NCBI RefSeq assembly: GCF_003351025.1
Contig: NZ_QPCG01000006.1
Span: 354,040 to 418,039 of the forward strand
Length of the DNA: 64,000 nt
From: Mucilaginibacter endophyticus
Lineage (GTDB): Bacteria; Bacteroidota; Bacteroidia; Sphingobacteriales; Sphingobacteriaceae
Direction: 5' to 3'
The position numbers were made by a program, and so were the translations under genes. Positions 33,267-43,079 of the stretch are shown piece after piece. The notes under the pieces are model-generated. The model was given only the letters and a program-made list of their open reading frames with translations, was not told the DNA's origin and did no database searches. Position 1 is the first letter of the stretch, and each line of letters opens with the position of its first letter.

Positions 33267-34790
33267 ATGCGGAAAACACTCTACTTTTTAGCCCTTATCT
33301 CCATTGCGTCGTTATCTGCCTGTAAAAAAAACAAACCGGTTAACAACGGAGATGATGGCTCAGGGCCGTCAAGCACAGGATCATTGCTTGATCGTGTACG
33401 GGATTCGGTTTATCTTTATCCGCAGGAAACTTATTTATGGTATAACCAGCTTCCTACGTATAAAAATTTTCAGCCACGTAATTACGTTAGCAGCGATACC
33501 ATCACCGGCTTAAGCAGCGAGGTTGATCATTTATCACAATATGCCATAAATCCGGCTACCTCTCAACCTTACGAATATTACGATAATACCGGTACTGCCA
33601 AATATTCGTTTATTGACGATGGCTCGGTATCAAATGAACTAAGCGGTAATGGCGGCGACTTTGGCTTCTCGGTATTCTACCCAAGCCGTACCGATCTAAG
33701 AATTAAATACGTATATCCTGGATCCCCTGCTGCCAACGCCGGTATTAAACGCGGCTACCAGATCACCAAGATCAACGGCCGTACCGATCTCGCTTATGAT
33801 GATGGCGGTACAACTACGCAATTTGTTATAAATGCTTACGCCAACAGCAAAACGATAAACATGACGCTGACAAGGCCTGACAATACAACGATTGACGTAA
33901 CATTAAATACGGCTAATTACACCATAAACCCGGTAATTACCTATAAAACATTAGATGTGGGTTCGGGCAAAAAAGCGGGCTACATGGTTTTCAACTCCTT
34001 TACTGATTTAACTAATGCAAAACCTAAAATTCTGGAGGCCATAAACAGCTTTGCCGGAATTTCTGATTTGATCATTGATTTAAGGTATAATGGTGGCGGG
34101 TCGGTAGAAACTGCCGAATACTTTGATAACCTTTTGGTACCATCGGCAAAAACCAATACTAAAATGTATACTGCTTATTTTAATGATAAGCTTACAAGTG
34201 ACAACTATACCCTATTTAAAAACCTTTATGATATTCCTAAAGGCTTTTTCTCGGTAACCAATCAAACTGTTAACTTCCAAAAAGAAGGCTCACTTAACTT
34301 GAGCAGAATATTTTTTATAGTTGGCGGCGGTACGGCATCGGCAAGCGAATTAACTATCAATAACCTTATTCCGGAACTTGAAGTTCAACTAATAGGCTCA
34401 ACTACCTACGGTAAACCGGTTGGTTTTTATGGTATAGATATCAATAAGTACCAGTTGTATATGCCTATGTTCTCCACAAGAAATTCGGCCAACAGCGGTG
34501 ACTATTATACAGGGATGACACCCGGAAAAGATCCTTATAAAGGCATCAGTGCAACGGACGACCTGACCAAAGATTTTGGCGACCCTACAGAAGGATTATT
34601 GGCACAAGCGCTAAGCTATATATCGACAGGTAAATACATAACCCGTTCGGTAACAACACAAAGCCTGGCTACTTCCTCTAAAAACGTGCTTACTGCAGAT
34701 CAAAAACGTACAATGGAACAAAAATTTACCCGCAACAAGGTTAAAGGCCTGATGCTTAAAACGCCATCGGTATTTAAAAAGAAGAAATAA
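33267..34790 (+). CDS. S41 family peptidase, lipoprotein, with PDZ domain
   Basis: 507 residues. A lipobox (LSAC, Cys19) predicts attachment to the outer membrane, so this is a surface or periplasmic lipoprotein. A linker leads to a PDZ domain (about 140-210: RIKYVYPGSPAANAGIKRG) and a tail-specific protease core. GGGSVETAEYFDNL is the GGG oxyanion segment and GGGTASASELTINNL carries the catalytic Ser in SAS. The catalytic Lys is less obvious, perhaps in YGKPVGFYG. It resembles Bacteroidota CtpA-like lipoproteins that cut other envelope proteins. A terminator follows. Confidence 0.9.
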   Translation: MRKTLYFLALISIASLSACKKNKPVNNGDDGSGPSSTGSLLDRVRDSVYLYPQETYLWYNQLPTYKNFQPRNYVSSDTITGLSSEVDHLSQYAINPATSQPYEYYDNTGTAKYSFIDDGSVSNELSGNGGDFGFSVFYPSRTDLRIKYVYPGSPAANAGIKRGYQITKINGRTDLAYDDGGTTTQFVINAYANSKTINMTLTRPDNTTIDVTLNTANYTINPVITYKTLDVGSGKKAGYMVFNSFTDLTNAKPKILEAINSFAGISDLIIDLRYNGGGSVETAEYFDNLLVPSAKTNTKMYTAYFNDKLTSDNYTLFKNLYDIPKGFFSVTNQTVNFQKEGSLNLSRIFFIVGGGTASASELTINNLIPELEVQLIGSTTYGKPVGFYGIDINKYQLYMPMFSTRNSANSGDYYTGMTPGKDPYKGISATDDLTKDFGDPTEGLLAQALSYISTGKYITRSVTTQSLATSSKNVLTADQKRTMEQKFTRNKVKGLMLKTPSVFKKKK

Positions 34791-34808
34791 GATTTTTTCG
34801 GAATATTC

Positions 34809-34846
34809 AAAAGGCGAAGGGCTGAAAGGCTTTTCGCCTTTTTTAT
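34809..34846 (+). terminator. Terminator after the S41 peptidase
   Basis: AAAAGGCGAA pairs with TTTCGCCTTTT across a loop, followed by TTTTTATT; 19 bases past the stop. Confidence 0.8.
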
Positions 34847-34849
34847 TGC

Positions 34850-35177
34850 CGTTGTTGGTGTTGTCACCAACAACCTTATGCTATGCACGCCGGCTTTAGC
34901 GTTAGTTAAAAAAGCCATGTCATTGCGAGGAGGAACGACGAAGCAATCTCGTAGCTATACAGATCGGGCATGCATTGGCTACCAGATTGCCACGCTGCGC
35001 TCGCAATGACATACTTTTTTGCCGTTGTTGGTGTTGTCACCAGCAACTTCACGCTATGCGTATCGGTTTTAGCGATTAATAAGATCATGCGAGGATAAAA
35101 AGTTGTTGGTGACAACACCAACAACGGCGAGAGGTCCGCCTTGTATAGTTTGGGATTGCTTCGTGCCTCGCAATGAC
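34850..35177. repeat. Cluster of dispersed repeats
   Basis: GTTGTTGGTG/CACCAACAAC-type words occur at 34850-34871, 35023-35045 and 35101-35125, alternating with GTCATTGCGAGG and GCAATGAC units (34918-35011, 35160-35177). Only repeat material is seen in the 415-base gap before smc; no gene. Confidence 0.7.
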
Positions 35178-35205
35178 GTTTTTATTTATGTCTAATGTTT
35201 TATCC

Positions 35206-38200
35206 CTAATCGGCCAGTTCCCTTAAATCGACAGGAACCACACGTGAGATTCCCTGCTCAACCATGGTTACGCCGTAAATAACGTCGGTACTGGCAATAG
35301 TACGTTTATTATGTGACACAATGATAAACTGCGACTCTTTAGAGAAGGTACGGATGATGTTATTGAACTTATCAATATTGGTATCATCAAGCGGGGCGTC
35401 AACCTCATCAAAAATACAGAACGGGGCCGGTTTAAGCAGATACAACGAAAACAGGATAGCCGTAGCCGTAAGCGTCTTCTCCCCTCCCGACAGCTGATTG
35501 ATAGATAACGGACGTTTACCCTTTGGCTTCGCTATAATATCAATATCTGACTCGAGCGGGTGATCGGGATCAGTCAGGATCAGATCGCATGAATCCTCCT
35601 CATTAAACAACGAGCGGAACACCTTGATAAAGTTTTCGCGCACCATCATAAAGGCGGTCATGAACTTATCTTTGGCGGTATCATCAATCTCCTGGATGGT
35701 AGCCAGTAATGAAGCTTTAGCCTCGCTCAGGTCCTTTTTTTGTGCCTGAATAAAGGTATAACGTTCATTCATTTCGTTATAAGCCTCTACCGCCATCGGG
35801 TTGATGGCGCCAAAATCATCCAGTTGCTTTTTCAGCTTTTCCGCCTTATCGCGCAAGTCTTGCTCGTTTTCGCCTTCGGGTACTTCGCTTTCGGGCAGAT
35901 CTTCTATATCTATATTAAACTCCACCGAAAGACGTTCTTTCAGCGCGTTCAGGTCTATCTTTAAATTATTGCGTTCGTCACGTAATTCGTTCTCAATAAC
36001 TTCGCTGTTTTCTTTTTTCCGCCTTAATGAACTTACCTGGTTCTCATTTTCGGTGATCAGTCCGCGCCATTGATAGTGTTCTTGCTCGGCTTGTTGGGTA
36101 GCCTTCTCCAGGTTCTCCTTCTGCTCGTACATCTCCAATAGGTTATCGTCCGAGTTATCGGCCATCTTCAGGTTTTCCTGTATGGCAACCTTTACTTTCT
36201 CGAGCTCAATGGTATTCTGGCGAATCCGTGTATCCAGATTTTCCTGCTGACTATCGCGGTAGTCAAGGTCTTTCATTAAACCCGACACTTTGTTTTGCTG
36301 CTGATGGAAACGGATATTTTCCTGGTTATAGGCGTTAGACTGTACCGATACGTATTCGTTGAGCTCGTTAAAAGCCATCTGTTTATCGGCCAATAAATCG
36401 CTTTGAATCTGGCGCTGAGTTTTCAGCTCGGCCAGTTGCGGCTGCAGGGCAGCCATTTCATCTTTTATACCTGCAATTTTGCGGGCGATATCCTCCTTAC
36501 GGTTGAGGCTGTTTTCAATGAAAGTTTGATACTGTTCCTGGCGGGTTTTCACGGTGATCAGCTCCGTATTTAACCGGTTAATGATCATCTGCTGCTCATT
36601 GATCTCAGCCGCCTTGGTTGAACCACGTAAAGCGCCGAGCTTATTTTGCAGCTCTTCGGATTTGGTTCTGAAAGCACCTACCTGGTTCTCTATCCCTCGA
36701 ATTTCCTTAGCTAAATTCTCCAGGTTTTTGGCGCGACCGATCCTTTTACCTTCAAACAAACCAACCGATCCACCGGCCATGGTATGCTTTGATTTATTGA
36801 ACTTACCGCTTTTGCCAATCAGCGTTACGCCCTGAGGCAAAGCTTCGCTGTTGATCTGGCCTTCTTTATCATCATCAACCAGATAAACCCCTTTTAACAG
36901 GTAATTACAAAGCGGCAGGTAACGTTTTTCAACCTCGATAACTCCGAGGGCTGGTATTGCATCTACCCTCTCGAAATTCACCTGTGCTGCGGCTTCATCG
37001 GCATAATTGTTCAGTACAAAGAAATTTGCACGTCCTTTAGCCGAATTGCTGAGCAGGTTTATAGCCTTCACCGCGTCGTCGTAGCTTTCAACTACATAGT
37101 AGTTCATGAGCGGCTCCAGGTAGTTTTCGATAGCTACACGAAACTCCTCTTTACAAAAAAGCACATCGCTGAACAGCGGCGCATTTTTAGCCCAGTCGGT
37201 ATTCTTTTTCAGGAACCTGATAGACTCCGGGAAGCCCTCCAAACTATCAACCATACTTTTGGTAAGGTTATACTCGTTTTGTTTGGCATCCAGCCTGCGG
37301 CTCTCTTTTATAATGGTATCCTTAACCGAGTTTAGTTCAACATCGGTTTCGGCAATTTGCTCTTTTAATTTATTTTCAAACTCAACAGCTTGTTGAAACT
37401 CATCATCAAGCGTTTCTTTGCGGTATTGAAGCTCGGCAACCACCTGGTTAAAGTGTGAAAGTTCCACCTCTTTATTGGTGGTATCTTCCATATTACGCTG
37501 GCTCTCCTGCTCCAATGCCTGCTGTTGGATCTGTAATATATCCAGATCTTTTTCGGCCTTGTAAGCCTGGTTTTGCAGGCGGGTATTGATATTATTTAAC
37601 TCATTAAGTTCGTTGCGGGCCTCGCTTTGCTGTGCGCGTAGTTCATCAACAGCTTCCTTTAAATCAGAAAGTTTGCTTTGGATGGCTTGCAAGCTTTCGT
37701 CCTCGGTAGCCTTTTCCTCGTTTAAGCGTTTAATGTTGTATAAAACGTGGTTCAGCTGATTTTTATCGCGCTCCAACTCTTCTGTTAAACGCGATTCTTT
37801 ATCCTGCTGAAACTTCAACTGCTCGTTCTTGATCTTCTTTTCGCTCTCGTAAGCGCGGATCTTTGAAACAAACTCGTTGGTTGTTTTTTGCTGAACAGAA
37901 AGGTTCTTCTCTTTGGTGATACTATCCAGCTTTTGTTGCTGCAATGTGGCTTCCAAAGTATCAATCTGGGCAATGATATCGCCTTTCTCGGCTTTATGTT
38001 TAAGCTCCTGCTCCTCTATCTTTTTTAACGAGTCGCTAAAGGCCACAATCCGGAACGAAGCCAGCATAATGCTCAGCGTTTTGTATTGCTCTTTTAAGCG
38101 ATAGTATCGTTCGGTTTTTTTTGCCTGGTTTTCGAGCGTTTTGAGGTTCTTTTCAATCTCAAACAGCAGGTCATCTACACGGGCCAAATCGGCTTCAGTT

Positions 38201-38748
38201 TCTTTCAGCTTACTGAAAGTTTGCTTTTTGCGAAGCTTGTATTTGGAGATACCCGATGCCTCTTCAAACAGGTTTCTGCGCGAGCCTTCCTTATTGGTGA
38301 TGATCTCGTCGATCATCCTCAGCTCAATGATAGAGTATGAATCGGAGCCGATACCGGTATCCAGGAACAGGTCGGTAATATCCTTTAAACGACACTGCAC
38401 ATCGTTCAGGCGGTACTCGCTTTCGCCGGTACGGTAAAGTTTACGGGTAAGCGTTACCTGCGAATAATCGGTAGGCAGGATATTTTTTGTATTATCAAAA
38501 GTGAGGGAAACCTCGGCAAGATTGGCCGATTTACGGCTTTTGGTACCGTTAAAAATAACGTTGTCCATCTTCTCCGAACGGAGCGCCCGGGTGCTTTGCT
38601 CACCCAAAACCCAACGGATACTGTCAACAACGTTCGACTTACCACAACCGTTTGGCCCCACAATAGCGGTAACACCCTCATTAAAATTGATGGTTATTTT
38701 ATCGCCAAAACTCTTGAAGCCCTTGATTTCTAAACGGGTAAGCTGCAT
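35206..38748 (-). CDS. smc: Chromosome segregation protein SMC
   Basis: 1180 residues. The condensin ATPase that organises and segregates the chromosome. The N-terminal Walker A (IVGPNGCGKSNVVDSI) is at about 30-45. Long coiled coils run from about 170 to 500 and from 680 to 1010, interrupted by the hinge (about 510-670, FPESIRFLKKNTDWAKNAPLF, GVTLIGKSGKFNKSKHTMAGGSVG). The C-terminal head carries the signature NQLSGGEKTLTATAILFSLY and Walker B FCIFDEVDAPLDD. ScpA/ScpB genes are not adjacent. Monocistronic, with no clear terminator in the repeat-rich gap downstream. Confidence 0.97.
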   Translation of the reverse strand: MQLTRLEIKGFKSFGDKITINFNEGVTAIVGPNGCGKSNVVDSIRWVLGEQSTRALRSEKMDNVIFNGTKSRKSANLAEVSLTFDNTKNILPTDYSQVTLTRKLYRTGESEYRLNDVQCRLKDITDLFLDTGIGSDSYSIIELRMIDEIITNKEGSRRNLFEEASGISKYKLRKKQTFSKLKETEADLARVDDLLFEIEKNLKTLENQAKKTERYYRLKEQYKTLSIMLASFRIVAFSDSLKKIEEQELKHKAEKGDIIAQIDTLEATLQQQKLDSITKEKNLSVQQKTTNEFVSKIRAYESEKKIKNEQLKFQQDKESRLTEELERDKNQLNHVLYNIKRLNEEKATEDESLQAIQSKLSDLKEAVDELRAQQSEARNELNELNNINTRLQNQAYKAEKDLDILQIQQQALEQESQRNMEDTTNKEVELSHFNQVVAELQYRKETLDDEFQQAVEFENKLKEQIAETDVELNSVKDTIIKESRRLDAKQNEYNLTKSMVDSLEGFPESIRFLKKNTDWAKNAPLFSDVLFCKEEFRVAIENYLEPLMNYYVVESYDDAVKAINLLSNSAKGRANFFVLNNYADEAAAQVNFERVDAIPALGVIEVEKRYLPLCNYLLKGVYLVDDDKEGQINSEALPQGVTLIGKSGKFNKSKHTMAGGSVGLFEGKRIGRAKNLENLAKEIRGIENQVGAFRTKSEELQNKLGALRGSTKAAEINEQQMIINRLNTELITVKTRQEQYQTFIENSLNRKEDIARKIAGIKDEMAALQPQLAELKTQRQIQSDLLADKQMAFNELNEYVSVQSNAYNQENIRFHQQQNKVSGLMKDLDYRDSQQENLDTRIRQNTIELEKVKVAIQENLKMADNSDDNLLEMYEQKENLEKATQQAEQEHYQWRGLITENENQVSSLRRKKENSEVIENELRDERNNLKIDLNALKERLSVEFNIDIEDLPESEVPEGENEQDLRDKAEKLKKQLDDFGAINPMAVEAYNEMNERYTFIQAQKKDLSEAKASLLATIQEIDDTAKDKFMTAFMMVRENFIKVFRSLFNEEDSCDLILTDPDHPLESDIDIIAKPKGKRPLSINQLSGGEKTLTATAILFSLYLLKPAPFCIFDEVDAPLDDTNIDKFNNIIRTFSKESQFIIVSHNKRTIASTDVIYGVTMVEQGISRVVPVDLRELAD

Positions 38749-38861
38749 TTAATTTATTAAGTACCGTGCACAGTCCAAACCCCCAAAGTAATCATAAATA
38801 ATTGAGTTTTGAAAGTATATTTTGAGGCGAAAGGGAAAAGGATAAAGATGAATACGACTTA

Positions 38862-38950
38862 TGTCATTGCGAGCGCAGCGTGGCAACCGCACGGAAGCAT
38901 AGCCTCCCTGTATAGCATGCGATTGCTTCGTCGTTCCTCCTCGCAATGAT
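38862..38950. repeat. GTCATTGCGAG-type inverted repeat
   Basis: GTCATTGCGAG at 38863-38873 and CTCGCAATGA at 38940-38949 frame an 89-base unit containing GGCAACCGCACGGAAGC and GCATGCGATTGC words, the same layout as 34918-35011 and 62221-62299. Confidence 0.75.
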
Positions 38951-38962
38951 GTGAAGAAAAAA

Positions 38963-39748
38963 CTAAACCCTTATCTCCCCCTTTAAATAAGTAACTGCCT
39001 TACCACTCATCAGCACACGGTCGCCTTTAAGCTCGCACCAGAGTTCGCCCTGTCGGGCCGAAAGCTGGTAGGCATGAAGGGTATCCTTACCCAGGCGCTT
39101 TGCCCAGTACGGGATCAGGTTGCAGTGTGCCGATCCGGTAACGGGATCTTCGGGGATGCCTGCTCCGGGGGCAAAAAAGCGTGAAACGAAATCGGAGTTT
39201 TCGCCCGGAGCGGTAGCTATAATGCCTACGGTATCCATTTTCGACATGGCGAAGAAATCGGGTGTAAGGTCCCTGATATCCTGCTCCGTTTCATAAACAA
39301 TGAAGTAATCGCGCGAGCGCAAAAACGCTACGGGCTGCTTTTCGCCAAGCGCTTCGGCCAGTCCGTTTGGAGCCTCGATTGGTATCGGTGGCCTCGACGG
39401 AAAGTCCATGGTATACTTATCGCCATCGCGCTTTACGGTAAGCGTCCCGGCTTTTACAGTTTCAAAATGAATGGTATCCCCTTCATAACCCAGTTCCGAA
39501 AACAGGATATGTGCCGAGGCCAGCGTAGCATGCCCACAAAGGTCAATCTCGTACTCGGGTGTAAACCAACGCAGCTTGTAACCGGCCCCTTCTTTTACAA
39601 AAAAGGCGGTTTCGGCAAGGTTGTTTTCAATTGCTATCATTTGCATGGTAACATCGGGCAACCATTCATTAAGCGGACAAATTGCCGCCGGGTTGCCACC
39701 AAAAAGTTTATCGGTAAACGCGTCGGCCTGGTATATAGGGATAGTCAT
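38963..39748 (-). CDS. PhzF family protein
   Basis: 261 residues from the ATG at 39746-39748 (MTIPIYQADAFTDKLFGGNPAA is the conserved PhzF start; the open frame reaches 39847 but the extra part overlaps a tandem repeat). PhzF-fold enzymes are isomerases; only those within phenazine clusters make phenazines, and no such cluster is here. Conserved features are the active-site Glu in AIENNLAETAFFVK (about residue 45), the LCGHATLASAH motif and the C-terminal GIPEDPVTGSAHCNL. Substrate unknown. Confidence 0.92.
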   Translation of the reverse strand: MTIPIYQADAFTDKLFGGNPAAICPLNEWLPDVTMQMIAIENNLAETAFFVKEGAGYKLRWFTPEYEIDLCGHATLASAHILFSELGYEGDTIHFETVKAGTLTVKRDGDKYTMDFPSRPPIPIEAPNGLAEALGEKQPVAFLRSRDYFIVYETEQDIRDLTPDFFAMSKMDTVGIIATAPGENSDFVSRFFAPGAGIPEDPVTGSAHCNLIPYWAKRLGKDTLHAYQLSARQGELWCELKGDRVLMSGKAVTYLKGEIRV

Positions 39749-39802
39749 ATCAAATTGGTATTTAGCTAATATAGTAAGGAGAGAATCAAGATACAAGAGA
39801 AA

Positions 39803-39868
39803 AGAATCAAGACTGTAAGAGTCAAGAATCAAGACTGTAAGAGTCAAGAACCAAGACTATGAGAGCCA
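39803..39868. repeat. Three tandem 22-bp copies
   Basis: Three head-to-tail 22-base units at 39803-39824, 39825-39846 and 39847-39868. The first two are identical and the third has a few changes. TCTTGATTCTTAC at 39918-39930 is an inverted partner of the unit core. It lies in front of the PhzF gene and is too short and degenerate to be a CRISPR array. Confidence 0.85.
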
Positions 39869-39948
39869 AAATCTTTATTATTCAGCCTTTACAGTTGTGT
39901 TTTTTCCCCTTCTTTATTCTTGATTCTTACAATCGTACTTCTATTACT

Positions 39949-41376
39949 CTATTCGATCCATAAAACGGAATTACCCGAATTATATTGGTTGTTTTCATAA
40001 AGTTTATTTCCGGGATCAATCATCCATTTACCATCCACAATAAACTTATACAGCTGCTTACCCGGTTTAAGGTTAACATTTACAGTCCACTCCTTGCCAT
40101 CAAATGCAAGGGTATAGCCAAACTCATCAAAGTTGTTAAAACTGCCCGCCAGGTGAACGCTTTTGGCATTATTAAACCCGCTTAACTTAAATGTATAATT
40201 AGGTTTTACCGATATATAAGAATTAACAACACCGCCCTCTACCATATTACGTGGATTTTTAGGATCGGTCATCCAGTTATCATCCACAATAAATTTATAA
40301 CCATAATTACCGGGCGGGATAATCAGGGATACGGCCCAACCGGTTTTGGTTTTTACAAGCGGAATCTTACCGTGTTCCCAGTTGTTAAAACTCCCCGCCA
40401 CCTGTACCTTTTTGGCATCGGTATATCCATCAAGCTTAAACACAACAGTTTCACCAAGGTTCAATACCGAGTTGGTCAACCCGTCTTCGCCCTGCATTTT
40501 ATTGGGATTGGCCGGGTCGGTGATCCATTTACCATCAACCAAAAAACGGTAAGCCTGCGTGCCATCATGCAGGTAAAGCTGTTTTTGCCACCCTCCGCCG
40601 TTTTTTTCCATAATGATGCTATTGGCATCCCAACTATTAAAGCTTCCGGCAAGTGTTATTTTACGGGCATTTGCATAGCCATTTAGCTTAAATGTGTAGT
40701 TATATCTGAAGTAGATGGAGTTATTATCATGATCGGCCACGAGGTTGTTATACCGGTCATTGATCCAATGGCCATCAACAATAAACTTATACTCGTACTT
40801 ACCGGGTTTCAGCTTTACATCGGCAATCCAGCCGCTGTCGGTTTTAGCCATGATTCCCTTAAGCGTGCTCCAGTTGTTAAAGTTACCCGATAGCAATGCC
40901 CTCTTATTTGGTAAATAGCCCGGCAAAAAGAACCGGGTTATGCCCGATGGCAACTCATGTACGGTGACTTTAGCAAAGTTATTAATACCATAGGTAACCT
41001 CTGCCGGGTATCCCGGCGACTCGTCATCATCCCTATCAATTTTAGTGGTTATGAGGTATGGTTGGCTTTGCGGGTTTTTGTTGAGATTTTCAAGCGGTCT
41101 GTCAAACTCCACGATGTTTCCCCGCTTCGCGGCCGTTGTCCAGCCATCTTTTTGCAGAGCCGAAAAATCGCCTTTCAAAATTGCCGCCGCACTTGCACCT
41201 TTTAACCCGGCTTTCTTGAGCAGACTGTCGACTTCAGCTTTAGACGAGCGCATATCGATGCGTAGCGTCAGTTTATCGTTGCCCATAACCAGGTTACTGC
41301 GTTTTTGCGCGCTTGCAGACAGAGCCATGCAAACCATCGCAAAAAAAACAATAACTATATAGGCGCCCCTCTTCAT
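39949..41376 (-). CDS. Secreted protein with four CBM48/E-set-like repeats
   Basis: 475 residues from the ATG at 41374-41376, which opens a signal peptide (residues 1-23, ALSASAQ). After about 140 residues of unknown type there are four repeats with about 80-residue period: LSGNFNNWS (162-170), LAGSFNSWD (242-250), VAGSFNNWE (326-334) and LAGSFNNFD (409-417). Each is followed by a G-W, a PGK-Y-YKFIVD strand and a W-I/M-DP turn. This is the glycogen-binding/isoamylase-N (AMPK-like CBM48) pattern. No catalytic domain is visible. The start lies 1 base after the stop of the aspartic protease gene, so the two are one operon. Confidence 0.85.
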   Translation of the reverse strand: MKRGAYIVIVFFAMVCMALSASAQKRSNLVMGNDKLTLRIDMRSSKAEVDSLLKKAGLKGASAAAILKGDFSALQKDGWTTAAKRGNIVEFDRPLENLNKNPQSQPYLITTKIDRDDDESPGYPAEVTYGINNFAKVTVHELPSGITRFFLPGYLPNKRALLSGNFNNWSTLKGIMAKTDSGWIADVKLKPGKYEYKFIVDGHWINDRYNNLVADHDNNSIYFRYNYTFKLNGYANARKITLAGSFNSWDANSIIMEKNGGGWQKQLYLHDGTQAYRFLVDGKWITDPANPNKMQGEDGLTNSVLNLGETVVFKLDGYTDAKKVQVAGSFNNWEHGKIPLVKTKTGWAVSLIIPPGNYGYKFIVDDNWMTDPKNPRNMVEGGVVNSYISVKPNYTFKLSGFNNAKSVHLAGSFNNFDEFGYTLAFDGKEWTVNVNLKPGKQLYKFIVDGKWMIDPGNKLYENNQYNSGNSVLWIE

Positions 41377-41377
41377 A

Positions 41378-42352
41378 TTACTGGTTATTGTAAATGTACA
41401 TTTCAAATTCTTTTTTAACAAAGTTGATGGTGAATATACCCCTCACAAAGAAATCGTAACCTAAAACACCATCAATTTTGTAGCCGTACGCGTTCCCCAT
41501 TTTTTCGAGGTTGGTTATCAGGATCCGGTTTTTCATGTACTTACGATCCCCAACAACCAGGTTATCAAAACGGGTATAGATCACCTCGATAGATGTGCCA
41601 CCAATACCCATAATTTTTGAACGACTGATAACTTCCATATCCGGGATCAGCTTTTTTGACCGCCGGTAATCAAGCAGGCTGGTTTCGGCGGCACTGTCAA
41701 AGGCAAACCAAAGCGAATTATCGTTAACCGTACCCTTCATTAAAATAACATCATTAAGCATCTTGAAAGGGCTTACCATAAAGCGATCATGAAATACTTT
41801 CTCAGCATCGGGAATGTTGCCGTTTTCGTCGAGCTTTTGGATATAGAGCGTATTGCGGAACAGATCGACAGTAACTGCAAAATCGGCAAACAGCCGGGTG
41901 CCCAGCAAACCCAGGATCTTTATTCCGCGACCGTTTTCGATGGAGGAAAGATCGGTAACATCGGCCCTTAATTTTGAATAATGCAGATCAAGGATATTAA
42001 AATTGCGTACATAAGTTGTAAAAGAGTTTTCGGCAGCTCCGTTAATCCCGGCCGATTCCTGTTCGGCGGCATGCGGCATATCCCTGAAATAAGTTTCGTT
42101 TAAAACCAGGTAAGGGGCACCGGTATCCAGCACAAAATTACCTTCAAGGGTATCAATCTGTGCTTCAATAACAATGAGATTTCCGGCCCTTTTTATGGGG
42201 ATAACCAATGTCTTAAAATCGCCGGTGGGTGAAGGATCAGCTTCGGGTTTTGCATTTTTAAAGGTGATGCCGTCAATAGTCATTCTCTCGCTTCCTGTTG
42301 CATCAAAGCAACAGAAAAATAAAAAAAGGACCAACAGACAAAACTTAGGCAT
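41378..42352 (-). CDS. Secreted two-lobed aspartic protease-like protein
   Basis: 324 residues with a signal peptide (MPKFCLLVLFLFFCCFDATG). Two half-domains look like retropepsin folds: the first has FVLDTGAPYLVLN (D76-T-G, the catalytic-type triad), the second FAFDSAAETSLLDY (D219-S-A-A). Each is followed by a hydrophobic GLLGTRLF- or GVLGYDFF-type strand, as in pepsin-family lobes. A catalytic pair of Asp is therefore present, but the second motif DSA differs from DTG/DSG. It is probably secreted, partners unknown. It is the first gene of a pair with the repeat protein downstream, spaced by 1 base. Confidence 0.85.
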   Translation of the reverse strand: MPKFCLLVLFLFFCCFDATGSERMTIDGITFKNAKPEADPSPTGDFKTLVIPIKRAGNLIVIEAQIDTLEGNFVLDTGAPYLVLNETYFRDMPHAAEQESAGINGAAENSFTTYVRNFNILDLHYSKLRADVTDLSSIENGRGIKILGLLGTRLFADFAVTVDLFRNTLYIQKLDENGNIPDAEKVFHDRFMVSPFKMLNDVILMKGTVNDNSLWFAFDSAAETSLLDYRRSKKLIPDMEVISRSKIMGIGGTSIEVIYTRFDNLVVGDRKYMKNRILITNLEKMGNAYGYKIDGVLGYDFFVRGIFTINFVKKEFEMYIYNNQ

Positions 42353-42413
42353 CGCATTAAATACTATACCTAATAGACCCTCATTTTATACTTTAAGTTA
42401 CACAGGCCAACAA

Positions 42414-43079
42414 TTAAATCATGTGATTGATGTAACCGTACCTGATCAGGTCATCGGGATTATTTATGGCTTTTGTACTACCATCAGTGATCAGCACTAT
42501 CCTATTGGCCACATCAAGGATACTATAATACTGATGATCAGTAACAATGATGCCTTTTATCTTTGCACACCGGCGGATTACGTCCTTAAACATTTCTGTC
42601 TGAACCGGCGAAACATGGGTAAACGGTTCATCAAGTAAGATAAAATCTGCCCGGCTGTAAATACACATCAGTGTTTCCAATTGCCTTAACTCCCCGCCTG
42701 ATAGTTGGCTTGGCTTCTTTTGATAATGGTTTTGATAGATCGGTAATGATTTAAATTCACCAGCAAACTGAGGGTCAATAATAATTTCGGCCAGGCTTTC
42801 GATCTTTATATTTTGCGGCAGATAATTATGTTGCGGTAAATAGGCTACACGCCCTCCGTCATAACCTTTATAAACGTGCCTATCGTTTATGCTTATATGT
42901 TTGTATGATGGCTTTAGGGTACCAAAAATGATCCGCAGCAAGGATGATTTACCACAACCGTTGCGGCCAAGCAAACCAACCACCTCGCCCTGGCGGCAAT
43001 CAAGATAAATATCCTGTAATATCTTGCGCCCATCAAACTCCAGGTGAACGCTGTCGGTTTTTAAAATATGCTGACCCAA
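42414..43079 (-). CDS. ABC transporter ATP-binding protein
   Basis: 221 residues, a complete ABC domain: Walker A LLGRNGCGKSSLLRI (about 35-49), Q-loop AYLPQHNYLPQ, signature PSQLSGGELRQL, Walker B FILLDEPFTHV and H-loop VTDHQYYSIL. It overlaps the upstream gene for a small membrane protein by 19 bases (43061-43079), so the two are translationally coupled. The substrate is unknown. It is separate from the protease operon that begins at 42352. A Tyr/His-rich H-loop and short length are typical of small exporter ATPases. Confidence 0.9.
   Translation of the reverse strand: MGQHILKTDSVHLEFDGRKILQDIYLDCRQGEVVGLLGRNGCGKSSLLRIIFGTLKPSYKHISINDRHVYKGYDGGRVAYLPQHNYLPQNIKIESLAEIIIDPQFAGEFKSLPIYQNHYQKKPSQLSGGELRQLETLMCIYSRADFILLDEPFTHVSPVQTEMFKDVIRRCAKIKGIIVTDHQYYSILDVANRIVLITDGSTKAINNPDDLIRYGYINHMI

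Noticed and set aside
38963..39748. Phenazine biosynthesis cluster
   Set aside because: Only a lone PhzF-family protein; no phzABCDEG genes nearby.
39803..39868. CRISPR array
   Set aside because: Only three contiguous units with no spacers and no cas genes; a simple tandem repeat fits.
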